DNA of 64,000 nt, taken from contig JAKCOZ010000008.1 in assembly GCA_022605955.1 (NCBI GenBank), positions 6,388,001 to 6,452,000 on the forward strand, read 5' to 3'. Positions 51,796 through 64,000 of this stretch are shown in pieces (position 1 is the first letter of the stretch; every line of letters begins with the position of its first letter). The notes under the pieces are model-generated. The model had not been told where the DNA came from. It searched no databases and worked only from the letters and a program-made list of their open reading frames with translations. The DNA is from Rallus limicola (lineage: Eukaryota > Chordata > Aves > Gruiformes > Rallidae). Both the position numbers and the translations under genes were made by a program.

Positions 51796-53765
51796 TATTT
51801 TTAAAGTCTCAGGCACTTAAAGCATCTTCTTTTCCTAGTGGTCATTAGAGGGTACTGAAAACTGCCCATGTTATTTCAGGCACAGTGACATCTCTAGTGC
51901 ATCCTTGCTAGGCTTCCTAACCAATAAACCGTCCACTTCAGAGGAGGTGTGATGTGCTGCCATGTACTTTTCTCTGAGCTGACCTTTCATGGCATGTAGT
52001 TCCTAGATGGTTGTCATATCACTCAGCGAACAGCTGTAGGAGTTGTTGCTAAATACACATGTATGGTTTATATACAGAGTAATTTTTTTTTACAGGCAAA
52101 GATACTTTACCTAATATTTTGATGCACAGAAGATAAAATACAGGATGCTAATGAAAATCAAATTGGCGTTAATAGACAAAATATTCCTAGTGGTTAGCTC
52201 ACTGAGCAAGGAACATAAACCTCCTCTTTCCAGCACCATACTGTACTGTCTAACCCATAACTGGAAGGAATCAGTGTCAGGCTTTGTGTTGTATACAATG
52301 TTGATCTCCAAAAAGTGGTGTCTTTTACCCCACTGTTACGGAATATTGTTTCAGTAATTAAGATAAAATCCCCCCAAGTAACCATAAATATTTTTAAGTC
52401 CTTTAATTATCCTTAGAAGTTTCGGTCCAAAATATTATCTAACTCAGTACTTGGAGCTAGCATCTCACACAGTTACAGAGGTAAATGTAGTGTGGTGGGA
52501 TCATATCTTATACTCAACACAGCCTGATGGGAATTTATTTTTTTTTTTGACTCATTAGGTACAAAAAATGAGTGGGACACAGAAGAAAATTGGGTTTGAT
52601 CTTCAGAATATTATTCAGCTTCACAGGCTGGTGCTTGTAAATGGATACTAGTTTTCTTACAAAGTATTTCTGAAAATAACTATATTTAGTAGAACATTAG
52701 CGCCGCTTGATATTTTGATAAATGAAACTTCCCTTATGATGATGCTTTTGAATCTGCACCTTAGGAAACTTGCACTTGCTAGCATACCTGCACTATATCT
52801 AACACATGTTTCTAAGCCATACCTCTTTTGCTCTAAAATTTGGAATAGAAACCTCGTAATTCATCTGCAATGTATGCCAGGACTCCCGGTGCATAAGAAT
52901 AGCCTGATGGTGCTGCATATGAAGGAGGAGAAGCTTCTGAACTTTTCAGTAGGGGATTGAATGTATATTATGGCAAATAGATCACTTTAAATTAGTGTTC
53001 TGTACATTTAGGATAGAGTGTATTTTTACTCATGTATAAATTGCCTCTGAACACAATTCAAAAACCCAGTCTTGGGCTTAGCAATGAACATTTAAAAAAA
53101 AAAAATTAATATATTCACAGGGAAGAAATATACTTTATTATAGAATCACCTGCTATTGCCACTATAATTATAGCTTTGTCAGTATTTCTGTGAAAACTCA
53201 ATTTTTGGAAGGGTTTTGGGAAAAAAAACCTTCATTCATAATAAAGCACAGTGCAGCCTGCAGCTTGGCTGGCAATGTCTGAGCCCAAGGTCCATCCTGT
53301 ACTTAGTGGAGACAACTTTGACTTTTCTCCTGTGAAAGGTCATAGACAAGTTGTCAGGGGATTCCCAGAGATGATGGCTTTTCTTTTTCAGTAGCCTTTT
53401 TATTATCGCAAGGAGGGAACCATCATGCCTGGGATGTCTTTAACAGAGATCTTCTTTTGCTATTTGTATTGGTCACTAGGATCCTGGTCATGCCCTTTCC
53501 TGCAGGGCTGGTGATGGCCGAGCAGAGGGAAAAACATCTTTCCCTAGCAACCTCCACCTTTGGTTTCTGCAAGTTTTTCATGTGACAGTCAGCCTAAACA
53601 AGTTTCTGCTTGCTATGGGTGATGGCTGCTGGCCATCTGGCTCTATTATGTGCTTCTCTTTCCAGCAACCACCTGGTCTTCTGTTAGAAACCTCTCATCT
53701 TTACATCCCAGCATCTTCTAACAGAAAGCACCTCATCCATACACAGCTTGCTAGCTGGAATTTAG

Positions 53766-54109
53766 CGTGGAGAGGAGGTGGCTTATGGGAGACCTTATCT
53801 CTGTCTACAACTATCTGAAAGGGGAGTGTAGCCTGGTGAGTGGTGGTCACATCCTATCACTTCTTACTTTAAGTTGTGTCATGGATGGTTTAGATTGGAT
53901 ATTAGGAAAAACATCTTCCCCAAAAGGATTGTCACGCACTGGAGCAGGCTGCTCAGGGAAGTGGCTGAGTCACCATCCCTGGAGGTATTTAAAACACATG
54001 CAGATGTGGTGCCGAGGGACATGGTTTAGTGGTGGACTTGGTAGTGCTAGGTTAGTGGTTGGACTTGATGATGTGAAAGGTCTTTTCCAACCTAAATGGT
54101 TCTATGATT
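53766..54109 (+). mobile_element. CR1 LINE 3' fragment, sense
   Basis: Contains 'GGGAGACCTTATCTCTGTCT', 'ACAACTATCTGAAAGGGGAG', 'GATTGGATATTAGGAAAAAC', 'CACTGGAGCAGGCTGCTCAG', 'CATCCCTGGAGGTATTTAAA' and 'GGACTTGATGATGTGAAAGG', closing with CCTAAATGGTTCTATGATTG. This is the distal ORF2 plus 3' UTR of a CR1 subfamily different from the 9.4- and 37-kb copies. A plus-strand open frame (53767-54234) runs through it but is not in the LINE frame throughout. Confidence 0.93.
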
Positions 54110-55064
54110 GCTTTCCTTACAATAAACTAAAGGTGGCTTATCTGCAGTTAGCAACTTGCTACTGTTTTAGCATAAAAAACCCTATAAACTGTTGCTGTAT
54201 CCGCTGGCACAGGAAAGATACAGAATTCAGTTGAAATATTTTCCTCCACAATAGTATGTTTCTATTAAAAGGGTAGTAGTTGGTAGTGTAAATTACAAAA
54301 ATAAATTTTATTCAGTTTTCAAAGTTACTTTTTAGCCCAAGAGATCTGTATAAACTTGTGAGAAAATCTGGATATGTTAAGTGGATGCTGTTTGACTTGC
54401 TGCTTTAAAATGGGGACTTTCATTTTCATCTCGTCTTCAGTTGGTGATCTTGTCTTTGTAGTTTGTAATGTCCTTGTGGTTCCTAAGAAAATCATCTGAA
54501 ATTAATAAGAATGAGGATTAGAGTAAAAATTAGGTTAAATAAATGAGATGGAAAGCCAGACCTCCTCAAAGTAAGATTACTGGAAATATTCACCAACTCG
54601 TAGTTAATGTGAAAGTCCCAATGCCTCCCGGAGTTCTTGTAATGTGAACAAAATAAAAAGCAGGGAAATAATAATTAGAAATTTAAGGAAAAAAAATTAT
54701 ACTGCTTTAATCTGCAATCAGGCAAGCAAATTTTAGTCAGCTAAGAGTGTTTGTCAGGACAAAAATAGGTGCCAATTAGAAATTTTATTGATTATAGGAT
54801 CTGTAAAACGAAAAGAGCAATCAGGGAATTTGAATAATCAGCTATTCCAAATGGTACTTTGCTTTGTTTTATAATCACTAAGCCTGGATATGTTGCTGGT
54901 ATTTGGTCTCATTGAAGGGCCTAAACTAAGTGGTAACATTGTAAAAAAGTTTCAACTTTAATACAGAGTTTTCATTTGTGTGGTCTTATAAGGAGGGAGC
55001 TTCATGTGTGTGCCCTGCCATTTGGAGCAAAGGTGTGGGGAAAGGAATTTTTCATCTTTGTCCA

Positions 55065-55750
55065 CAGAATGGTTTGGGTTAGCATGGGCTTTGAAGATCA
55101 TCTAGTTCCCAACCCTCTGCCATGGCCAGGGACACCCTCCACTAGCCCAGGTTGCCCAAAGCCCCATCCAACCTGGCCTTGAACACTCACAGGGATCCAG
55201 GGGCATACACAGCTTCTCTGGGCAACCTGTGCCAGTGCCTCACCACCCTCCTTCATCTTAAAGCCATTCCCCCTTGTCCTATCACCCCATGCCCTAGTAA
55301 ACAGTCCCTCTACAGCTTTCTTGTAGGCACCCTCCAAGTACAGGAAGGCTGTGGTAAGGTCTTAGCCTGTCTTCACAGGAGATGTGCTCCATCCCCTTCA
55401 TCATCTTTGTGGCCCTCCTCTGGACTTGCTTCACGGGACCAGGTTGTTCTTTTGTTGGGACTCCAGAGCTGGATGCAGTATGCCAGGTGAGGCCTCGAGA
55501 GGGCAGAATAGAGGGGCAGAATTCCCTCCCTTGATCTGTTTGTTGATCACTCTGCTTTTGCTGCAGCCCAGGATACTGTTGACTTTCCTGGCTGCAAGTG
55601 TACGTTGCTGGATCTTATGAAGCTTTACATTAACCAACCCTACCCCAGTCCTTCTCCTCAGGGCTGTTCTCAATCCATTTTCTGCCTGGCCTGTAGTTGT
55701 GCTTGGGTTTCCACCGACCCATGTGCGATATCCTGAAGTTAGTGTTCTCA
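55065..55750 (-). mobile_element. CR1 LINE 3' fragment, antisense (longest in window)
   Basis: The + strand begins 'CAGAATGGTTTGGGTT' and 'GAAGATCATCTAGTTCCC', the reversed CR1 3' UTR. It continues through 'CTCTGGGCAACCTGTGCCAG', 'CCTTGTCCTATCACCCCATG', 'GCCCTCCTCTGGACTTGCTT' and 'GTATGCCAGGTGAGGCCTC' to 'CCGACCCATGTGCGATATCC'. About 685 bp covering the distal ORF2 reverse-transcriptase/C-terminal region and 3' UTR. Frames are broken by stops. It is locally more GC-rich than the surrounding intron. Confidence 0.94.
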
Positions 55751-56017
55751 TAATTTCTTCATTGGTCAAAACTTTACAAGTGTGGGATTATTTTGATGAT
55801 GACAAATGAAAGAAATCAGGACTTTTCCTTTGCTTTCTTCTGAAACTGTGCCCTGGTTACTGGGAGCAAAATAGTTCCCTGAGTCTGAAACATGTTACCC
55901 ATGGGTTTTTTTCAGAAGGGAGGCTGAGCGAGCTCAGAAATTTCTTGAGATAGCTTTTCACTCTCAGCAGGCCTGTGTTTCAGCACAGAGGCAGCATGCC
56001 TTCACTAGAAACCACCA

Positions 56018-56091
56018 GAGAAGGGCAAAGGGAAGGAAAGACTTGGAAGGAAAAAAAAAGTTAAAATAAAAAAGGGAAAAGGAGGAACAAC
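56018..56091. repeat. Purine-rich tract
   Basis: About 74 nt with very few pyrimidines (GAAGGGCAAAGGGAAGGAAA through AAAAAGGGAAAAGGAGG). The minus-strand open frame over it is pyrimidine-driven low complexity (Phe/Ser-rich) and not a gene. Confidence 0.7.
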
Positions 56092-57900
56092 AATCATCTC
56101 TCTGTGTGCTGTGTAGGCAGTGACTAAAATAAAAGGGAAAGACAAAACTCAAAGACGAGAAGAAAGGAATCTGAACATGAAAATCCCAGATAAGTTCTAA
56201 AAATGAAACGCTGAAAGGGTAGGACAGAGAAGTAAAAGGGATATGGTGTAGAAAAAATTCCATCTCAGAAATGTAATCAATGAACTTATTTTCCAAGTCA
56301 TGTAATTTAGTGGAACTTATAATAAGGCAATCAAAGGCAGCACCTTGGAGATAACACCATGTCACACTAAAAGTTTGGCTAGAATTGCGTTGTTTTTTCT
56401 TTTAACTGTGATACTAATGTGAATGGATGTGCTAATAGAGAAGACAGTCTTCCATGACTGTTCTCATAGCTTCCTAAAGACTTCACAGCAGTGATTTCAA
56501 GAAAACAGAATGATCGTAAAGACATTATTATTTGATGAGTCTAATCACCTCTGAGATGGGCATTTTGGGCATGATGTGTGTTCCACTCAGTCCCTCCATG
56601 TCTGGCTGCACACTGTGTGGTACTGCAGGGATGCAGGTGTGCTGCAAGGTCTGTCCACGAGAATTCATCCACAAAGCCCATGGCAACGCCTGGGGTGAGC
56701 AGTTGACAGAGGGCTGAAGAACAGCAACACTGCAGAGTCTGGAGGAGTCTTTCAGGAAAAGAAAAGGAAGCTTAAATGCTAAGCTTTTTGTTTATTTTTC
56801 ATTTGTTTTCCTATAGTAGTAGAACTTTTTTTTTAATTAAATCCAGGGCATACAGAGAGGTGGGAGGGAGTGAAAAGAAGATGCAGTTTCTTTGAGAGTG
56901 AACATACTCCCACCTGTCCCAGGGACAGAGGGGTAGGGCAAGGAGAAGTGCCTCTTCTGCTTTTGTGAGCTTCAGTTCAGGGAACAAAGAAAGAGGAATT
57001 AAAATGCTTCTACCCCTCAGTCAGGTATCATTCCATATCAGGCATCCCAATAAAGCAGTTCAGTCTTTCCAGAGAGCTAAATGTGAAGTTATAAAAACAA
57101 TCACTATTTTCTTCCTCAACTGTTTTTGAGTGTTACCAAAAATGAATGTTAATGAGTGATTAAAAATGGGCATAATTTAGTTTTTAATAGTCCTACTCCC
57201 TCTTCACTATCTGCAGTGTGTGTTTAGATATTAGTAAAGCTTAATCAGATCATGAGAAAAGGATTTTAATGCAGAGGAAAGGAAATCCTAGGGAGGATTT
57301 TTCAAAAGAGATGTCAATGGGTTTGCTTTATTTTAGTGATTTCCCTAAACAAGACAGGATTTGTTGATGCTGTAACTCTGGCTATAGAAAGAAGATGGGC
57401 TGACTCTGGATTATGACAGTGATTTTATGGTTTCCTTACAGAGATGTTCAAAATCATACGGAAATTATGGGTGTGGTGCATCAATCACGGTGTAATGTCT
57501 GCCATTAGCAAAAGGTTGGCAGGAGCTCAGAATTTATGATTATAATGGTCAGTTTTGGCCTTAAAAATAGAAAAGTATAATACTGTTCTCTATATTCATA
57601 TCCAATGCAGAAACTGAGCACTGTTTAGTCCTCTAAACTGAATACCTTTTCCAGTTCTGCTTATTGCCCCTGTGAAGTGTGTTCTCTTACCCTGTAGTAG
57701 TACCTCATGAGATTACAAATAATCAGTTTGTACACCTTACCTTTACTTCTAATCTTTAAATCACACTGGCACCCTAACTGAAACCATTGAAAGGGGCTTT
57801 TGTGCACGCAGGACAGTACGCTCTGAAACATGGCATTGCACTTGTGAGAGAAAGTGCATCCTGTAAATGGCCACTGCTACTTCCCCATTCCCCATATCCT

Positions 57901-57919
57901 GGGGGGGAAGGTGGGGGGG
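57901..57919. repeat. Paired G7 runs
   Basis: Seven G (57901-57907), AAGGT, then seven G (57913-57919), directly after CCCCATATCCT. A potential G-quadruplex former; no promoter or terminator context is visible. Confidence 0.8.
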
Positions 57920-60900
57920 ATGTTTATTCCCTGGTAATACCAGCTAAATATGCAGAATTACTAGTTAATTAACATACTATTGAATATGAATAAGGCTGCC
58001 ATAGTAATGGCATCAGTGGAAGACAGAAAATGTTGGTTGAAAATGTAGCATTAAAACTTGTAGAGCTAATACATCAGTGTTTAGTAGCTTGTGCTCCTTT
58101 GTCATAGATCAAATAAAAACTGATACCGCATCTGAATAGCACCATTTTATACTCATTTTTATGCGATAAAGCATTTTTTAGCAAACCAGCCCTAACCTAC
58201 AATGTAATCAGAATATTTTATGATTATCACTTAAATTTCTACATACTTCAATCATCCTCAAATCTATTTCCAGTAATGAACCAATGGCAGAATCCCATAC
58301 TGTCTGTCAGTCACCACAGACCAGTATGAGGCACATTAAGTGAGCATTTAGAAGTTGAATATGGAATAACAAAAGCATAGTGGTGCTTTTAAAAAATGTT
58401 TGAAATACAGAAACAATATTTTTAATGCAAAATGAGTGAATTTAGAATTTTTTTGTTTTCTTTGCCTGTTCCAACAGATTATAAGAACAAAAGTGGAATC
58501 ATCCAGGGCTTCTCTCGTGTATGTGAGCACAAGAAAAAACTATGAGTATTTTGAAGTAATATTTCCCAATATTTTCCTAATTTTCAAATTAGATCACTGA
58601 AATCACTACTTGTTGCTGTTGGCCATTATGTATAGACTGTTGGTAAAGATTTGAAGAAAGAAAGGATGTCTGGGAAGAAGCCACAGGAGGCAGACTTTTC
58701 TCAAAACAACCTTAACCTAGTTTCCCTTTCAAGCCCAGATGCGCCATCCCAAAAGCCTTGGACAGAAGTTACGCACAGTTGTGGGTGTGTGTAAAGGCGT
58801 ACATCTGGCTTGTACTTAGAGTCAGCCTGTATGGGTGTGTATATTTAGAAGGGACAGGACATGTCAGGTCCATTTCCTCATTCCTACTGAAGGAGAGAGT
58901 CAGACCATTCCTGAGCCAAGACTCCTGAACAAAATTGTGTCGTTCTCTCCTCCTGGAAATTCATTATTGCATTTAAGATATTTCAGTTCACAACAAAGGC
59001 AAAGAAGTATCTTAGGCATGGTTATATTACAGTAATACTCTAAAACACAGAATGACATTTGGATTTTTTGTATATTCCTTTCATCTTCTGCAAAATGGGG
59101 TACATCCTATATTACTGTGAGTACCTATGGCAATTCCACCTCTTTCTCTTTGATTTCCTAAGATCATAAGAATATGCAGAGACTGTTTTATATAATGCTT
59201 GGTTTAATGAGTATGGTGTCATCAAAGATGGAGCTTCAATTGCTCTGCAACTACTAATGCTTCACTCTTAGAAGATGGAATATTAAATATACATATAAAT
59301 ATTAACTATTTTTCTTTCCTTTTTTTTTTTTATAACTGTTTATATCATTATTTCCCGATGTGCCCAAAATAAAATGGTAGCTTTTAAAAAGAAATTAAAT
59401 AACTTCAGTGAAAATAGTCTAACCAGTTTGCAGCAGGTTGTGCCCAGTGAAGGGCAGCAGCATATGTGATGATATGAGTGTATTTATGTAGGGACCCCTC
59501 CTCTGTCCATGTTGTCCTTTCCCTGAAAAGAAGATTCATAAATACTGTTCCTCCTTCTTTCCTCTGTGGAAAAAAGGATGAGTTTCTTATTCCAAGGCAG
59601 ATCTGAAATCTCATTTTATTAGGTTCAGAGCCACAGGCTCGCAGACGTGTGCAGGCTTTTAACAGGGCTTCAGCTAACCCCGAGGAACCAGGGCTGCTGC
59701 TGGTGCTTTGAGAAGTCTTTTGCTGCTGTGCCACACGCTGTCAGCTGTCGTCCTCCTCCACTTCAGTAAGAGATTCCTAGATTTGTTCTCAGGAAGGGTA
59801 AAGCTCTTTTTCTTGAAGTCTTCAACAATATGGAAAAGCAAGACCCGTGCATTTTGGTGACAGGCCTGTGTACTGAAAAGAAGGTAACCGACAATATTAG
59901 TGTTCAAGTTCTGCTAGTCTGAAGCATGTAAAGCAAAGTGTCAGGAGGTCCCAGCAAACTATAGCTACAGGCAAATGTTACCTAAAGTAACTTTACAGCT
60001 TTGTAAAATATTTCAGTATGTTCCTCATAATGAGGAATATGTAGTCAACATACCTGCTCTACTTTTTTTGGTTTTTGAAAGATCTTCTAATCTGAAATCA
60101 GATGCAGTTTGGTTCTTGCCTCAGTGTAAAATTTAAAAAAAAAATAAATCAAATATAGGCAAACCAGAACCATATCCTGTTCTTGGAGTATTTTCTCTAC
60201 TTCCCTTTCCACTCTTGGTACAAAACTTCACACTTCGAGTGGATATAATTCTGGAAAGTTATCAACTTTATTGCATAACTGTGGGAGATGTTTCTCTAAA
60301 TGTCAGGTATTATCAGAGCACAGCACATCTAGAAGAACTCAGACTGTATAACCCCAAGGTTATATATATTTAAATCTGACTTCATTACATTTTATACAAG
60401 ACAGAATATCTGTATCTAAAAAGGCCTGTGATTTTTTTTTCTCCCATTAGCTGCCATACTTTTTAAAATCAGTAAAAGAAACCCTCAAAAGCAGAGCCAT
60501 GAGGGCCAGAGCTGCACAAAGCAATGACATATTGAGGTTGTATATGTTTATTTAACAGTGAGATACCATACTGTGTTATTCATTATGCCAAAAAATTCCT
60601 CTTCAAGAAGAGTCTAATTCCTTCTCTGCTAAGGACTGACAAAACAAGATTTATTTATTAATATGAAGTCTTCCTGTTTAGTATCATAAGTTGCCTAGCT
60701 TGAAAGTAAATTTGCACGGAAGGATGTTCCTGTGAGTCCAGTTTAGAATTACTTGGCTCTTTGAACTGTCCCAAAGTGACTTGGGGAGGTCTCCTGAGGT
60801 TGGCTTTGAAACAGGCTGGAGGAGGCGTATCTGAAGCACATCCCTGGTGCCCAGATTAATTGCTTGAGCTGCTTCTGCCAGCAGCATCCAGCTGAGGACC

Positions 60901-62889
60901 CTGCCGTATGCTCCACCTCTTGCTGTAGCCAGTTGTGAGTGACAGCAGGACCACTTGACATCCTTGTCCCTTTGTCTGTGTGATCAGTGGTCTCTGGGGT
61001 GGCAGGTCTCTGGTGCAGTGCATCTTCAGATCTCAGTGGGCAGGGATAGAGTGTCTGGTGGAGGCAGGGAGTAAACACCCCTTCCTAGATAGCTGGGTGC
61101 TTGTGACAGCCTGTGGGCTGGGCATGGGTCACCACAGTTGCCACCTTCCTAAGCAGGTTTGAAAGGACAGCGGTGACTGGCAGGGCATGGCGTGTGAAGT
61201 GCCATGATTAGTGGTCTGAGGATGTTTGATAGAAGAGAGCAAAGAGTTCAGCCGTTGGGGATATCAACGGAATTTTATGTGTGGTAGCAGAGCAATTTAG
61301 CACCTGTTTCAAAACTCTGATTTTTTTTTTTTCCCCACCATGTGTGAAGAATTTTAATGTAAAAGGATACCTCTAGCAGCAGTCAATAACTGAGTTTTTT
61401 CCAGTGCCTCTCTTTCCCACGGGGCTGCATTATTGGGTTGCAGCCTAAATTTTGCTTCTGATCTATTTTACAAACTTGAGTTCTATTTTACATCTGGCTT
61501 TTAAATGATACTAAAAAATTCATCCTGTATTCACATAGGATTCCAGCTGAAATTAATAAAAAACCTGACCGCGTGATGCAGTTAAATATTTAACTTCCAT
61601 CTGAATCTTGATGTACAGGTGCTTAGCTGAACCACAACATGCACAGCATAGTTGCTGTATGCTGCCTGCCTGGCGTAGATTTGTAAAGCAATAGCTGATT
61701 TTTCTCCCGTTGTTCTTTGGAGTTTATTGCAGCAGTAGCTAGATACCAGGCTCTTTCCTGTTTTTTCATAGATCATCTCCTTCGTTTGTTGGTGTGTGGG
61801 CCTTGCTGGAAGTTTGGAAAATAGGTATGACCTAAAGAAAGAAAGAAATGCCAAACTTCCTACAGAAGTAAAATAATGGGAGCACATAGGGAAAATCAGT
61901 CAAATACCATAGCCAGGGATGTGAAAGCTGCATGGGAATTGTGCTGCAGATGGTGTTTTCTGGGCAGTGTAGAGGATGCTTAGGAGAGCACCCCACCTCC
62001 CCACCTGGCACCACGGCCAGATCTCCGGCAGTGCACATATACAAGTGCAAGGGGGGAAGGAGGAGTAACAACAAGGCAGTTGTCATTTCCTTGGGTTTGT
62101 GTCAGTGTGTAGTTGTGGCATGGCTAGGACATACAGAACCCAGCATCTGGGAGTCCCCCTGGAGTGACTGAGTGAGGGTGAAGAGTCATTAGGAAGTGCT
62201 TCAACAATAATGAAAGGAAAAAAAGGAGGAAGAAGTCAATCTGTGTCTCAGAGAGAGAAGGAAGTGCTAATAACAGTCCAAAGTGTTGATTTTCTCTTTT
62301 GTTCCAGTGTTCAAAAGCAAGGTTAGCTGTGACCTGATGGTTAACACGTTTAATGTCAGCAACAAATGGGTAAGAACTTACCTTAAGATAGTGAAATAAA
62401 AGATTAGAATTGCTCTCCTGGCCCTGATAAAAATTGCTGTAGGGAAGCAGCTGAGGTAATACAGTTGTGATTATTTGTTATCTGAGGAGACATATGGAAA
62501 ATAGACAAGATCCATGAAACTATAAAGGACAAACAGTCATCTTCCCCCCCAAAGAGACCAAACAGGAGGTTCTGGGAAATCTTGGTGGAGAAACAGAGGA
62601 AGATTGATTATTGGGGAGGAGTTAAACTGCTTGAATATGTCTAAAAGTTAACAGGTGACTGCCAGCATCCATCTGTAAAGTTCAAATTGTAACAAATCAG
62701 TCTAATTTCTCTCTGTAATTGTATAAACAGCCTGGTGAGTAAGTAAGGAGCAGCCATGGTGTTGCTGTCAGAGAGCTGAGAAGACACAATCTAAATGGGA
62801 CCACTGTAAGTAAAAGCAGATTGCAGTTCTGAGCTTGGAGTGAATGCTGGCAAATAAATGGTTCACTGTCAAAGAAGATGGATTTATGG

Positions 62890-63545
62890 TTCAAAGGGCT
62901 CTGGCCAGAGACCAGTGATAGTCACCATTTTCCTTAATGATTTGGCAAATAGAACAGGGATGAAATTTATTTAAATTTGCAGATTGTCTCGAACTGGGTT
63001 ACCTGCAGCTTCAGGGACAAGTTTGGAATTGGAAGCTACATGAGCCAATTGGAGAAGTGGTTTGAATATACGGGTTGTAGTTGCATAGCTACAAAGGCAA
63101 GCTCTTACACTGAACTGGGAATAAATCTAGTAAACAAGTACATGATAGGCAGTGCATTATAAACAGTAATATTGTGGGAAAAGATATGAGGATAGGTCAC
63201 AAATTGAACACAGGAAAACAATGTCTTTTTAGGAAAACAAAGAAGTATTACACTTCAGCCTTTAAGCTTCCTGGAGGATAGGTGGAGTCCTGAAAACATT
63301 ATTTAGTTTAAGAGAGAATTAGCTTTCCTTAGCCACAACAACCAAATGCTGGGGGTGTAAGTCATCAAATATGTAAAAAGTTCCTACAAATAGTAAGATG
63401 ATAACCTTTCTTTTGTGTGCTCATATGATTGGAGAAGTAATAGGATTAACTTGTAGCCAAGGAGATTTAGGCTGGAATGACGAGAAGCCTTTCTGACTCT
63501 AAAGATACTTAAAAACTGAAATAAGTATCTTAGCTTGTAGAGCTT
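62890..63545 (+). repeat. Ancient, heavily decayed CR1 copy
   Basis: Blocks in the correct CR1 order survive. 'TTTTCCTTAATGATTTGGC' with 'AATAGAACAGGGA' resembles attcattaatgatttggatgatggaacaga. 'AAATTTGCAGATT' resembles aaatttgcagatgat. 'CCAATTGGAGAAGTGG' resembles ggctggagaagtggg. Much later come 'GGATTAACTTGTAGCCAAGG', 'AGATTTAGGCTGGAATGA' and 'GATACTTAAAAACTGAAATA'. The copy is sense, frame-broken, and clearly older than the other CR1 pieces. It may extend upstream to about 62.7 kb. Confidence 0.65.
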
Positions 63546-64000
63546 TTCACCCTTTTACCACTCTTTGTAACCTGGTTAAACCAGTATCTTCTGTATGCTT
63601 TAGGGGCAGGCCATTCTGTCTTGAGGTGAGACCGTGGTTGGTACTTAATCAGATCTTTCTATAATTTCTGCATCAAGCATTGATATTTTTGGATGCTTAA
63701 TCTCATACTGCTTAGTATTACTGTCCCCTACTCACTCTGTTTTAGTGCAGAGGATAATTCAACAGCAGAGAAAGTCTATTTACACACATCTTTGAGACTT
63801 AACAAATTCCCTTTTCCTATTGATTGCAAAACCTGTTTAAGTTGCATTAAGTATGATCAGAATGTTGATCAGCTCTTCTGCATTAGCAGGCAGGGTTGTA
63901 TGATTCTAGTTTCTTTCCTACACTGAGTTCTCTTCTCTCAGTGGCATGTTAGAGAGATGCCTATTAAGCCAAATCAGATGCAGCATGCAGCAAAACCGCA

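Larger units (their letters stand above)
17718..64000 (+). other. DPP10: First 46 kb or more of the next DPP10 intron
   Basis: From the GTAAGC donor to the window end I found no sequence encoding the expected next DPP10 segment, which in human starts roughly IFHYSYTASYVIYNI. This intron is therefore at least 46.3 kb. It carries both LTRs, four clear CR1 fragments, two fossil CR1 remnants and the small repeats listed separately. Stretches such as 17.7-25.2, 38-48.5 and 57-62.6 kb are otherwise unremarkable AT-rich intron. Confidence 0.8.

Noticed and set aside
53767..54234. 155-codon plus-strand open frame, the longest in the window
   Set aside because: It covers a CR1 fragment and continues into unique sequence; it does not follow the CR1 protein frame and is a chance ORF.
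55964..56365. 133-codon minus-strand open frame rich in Phe and Ser
   Set aside because: It lies over a purine-rich tract; the composition comes from low-complexity DNA and there are no splice or promoter signals.
1..64000. CRISPR arrays, operons, tRNA or rRNA genes, phage or toxin-antitoxin modules
   Set aside because: The window is vertebrate intronic DNA; no regularly spaced repeats, tRNA-like folds with A/B boxes, or prokaryote-like gene clusters were seen.

Overview
This window is vertebrate nuclear DNA, almost certainly from a bird. It is AT-rich, has no prokaryote-style gene packing, and its only protein-coding sequence is two short exons flanked by consensus splice sites. The interspersed repeats are the best clue to the organism: at least six clear CR1 LINE 3' ends, several ending in the CR1-typical ATTCTATG/ATTCTATR short repeat, and two related endogenous-retrovirus LTRs of a type I associate with non-galliform (neoavian) birds. 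No bacterial, plasmid or phage features are present.

Gene content: one gene on the + strand, recognised as DPP10, the inactive dipeptidyl-peptidase-like auxiliary subunit of Kv4 potassium channels. Exon A (6611-6705) and exon B (17643-17717) encode consecutive pieces of the start of the extracellular beta-propeller. They carry two N-glycosylation sequons that line up with sites known in the human protein. The rest of the window is intron: the end of an upstream intron (1-6610), a complete 10,937-bp intron (6706-17642), and the first 46 kb or more of the next intron (17718-64000, no further exon recognised).

Repeat layout: an ancient CORE-SINE/MIR-like remnant near 1.7 kb and a weaker one near 4.5 kb; CR1 pieces at 9.4 (+), 12.7-13.1 (-), 31.7-32.1 (-), 37.2-37.5 (+), 53.8-54.1 (+) and 55.1-55.75 kb (-); much older CR1 fossils near 34.5 and 62.9-63.5 kb; LTRs at 26.9-27.4 and 48.6-49.1 kb. 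Smaller structures are a 52-nt T homopolymer with an adjoining T/G tract (25.2 kb), a nearly perfect 52-bp tandem duplication (25.95 kb), a fossil palindromic repeat (28.9 kb), and several inverted repeats, including a strong 22/23-bp pair at 51.7 kb.

Nearly all open frames of 60-155 codons in the window are chance ORFs or CR1 ORF2 debris. I found no undescribed biological system. The points most worth checking are the splice architecture around the DPP10 glycosylation sites, the recent tandem duplication, the poly-T/TG tract and the 51.7-kb inverted repeat.
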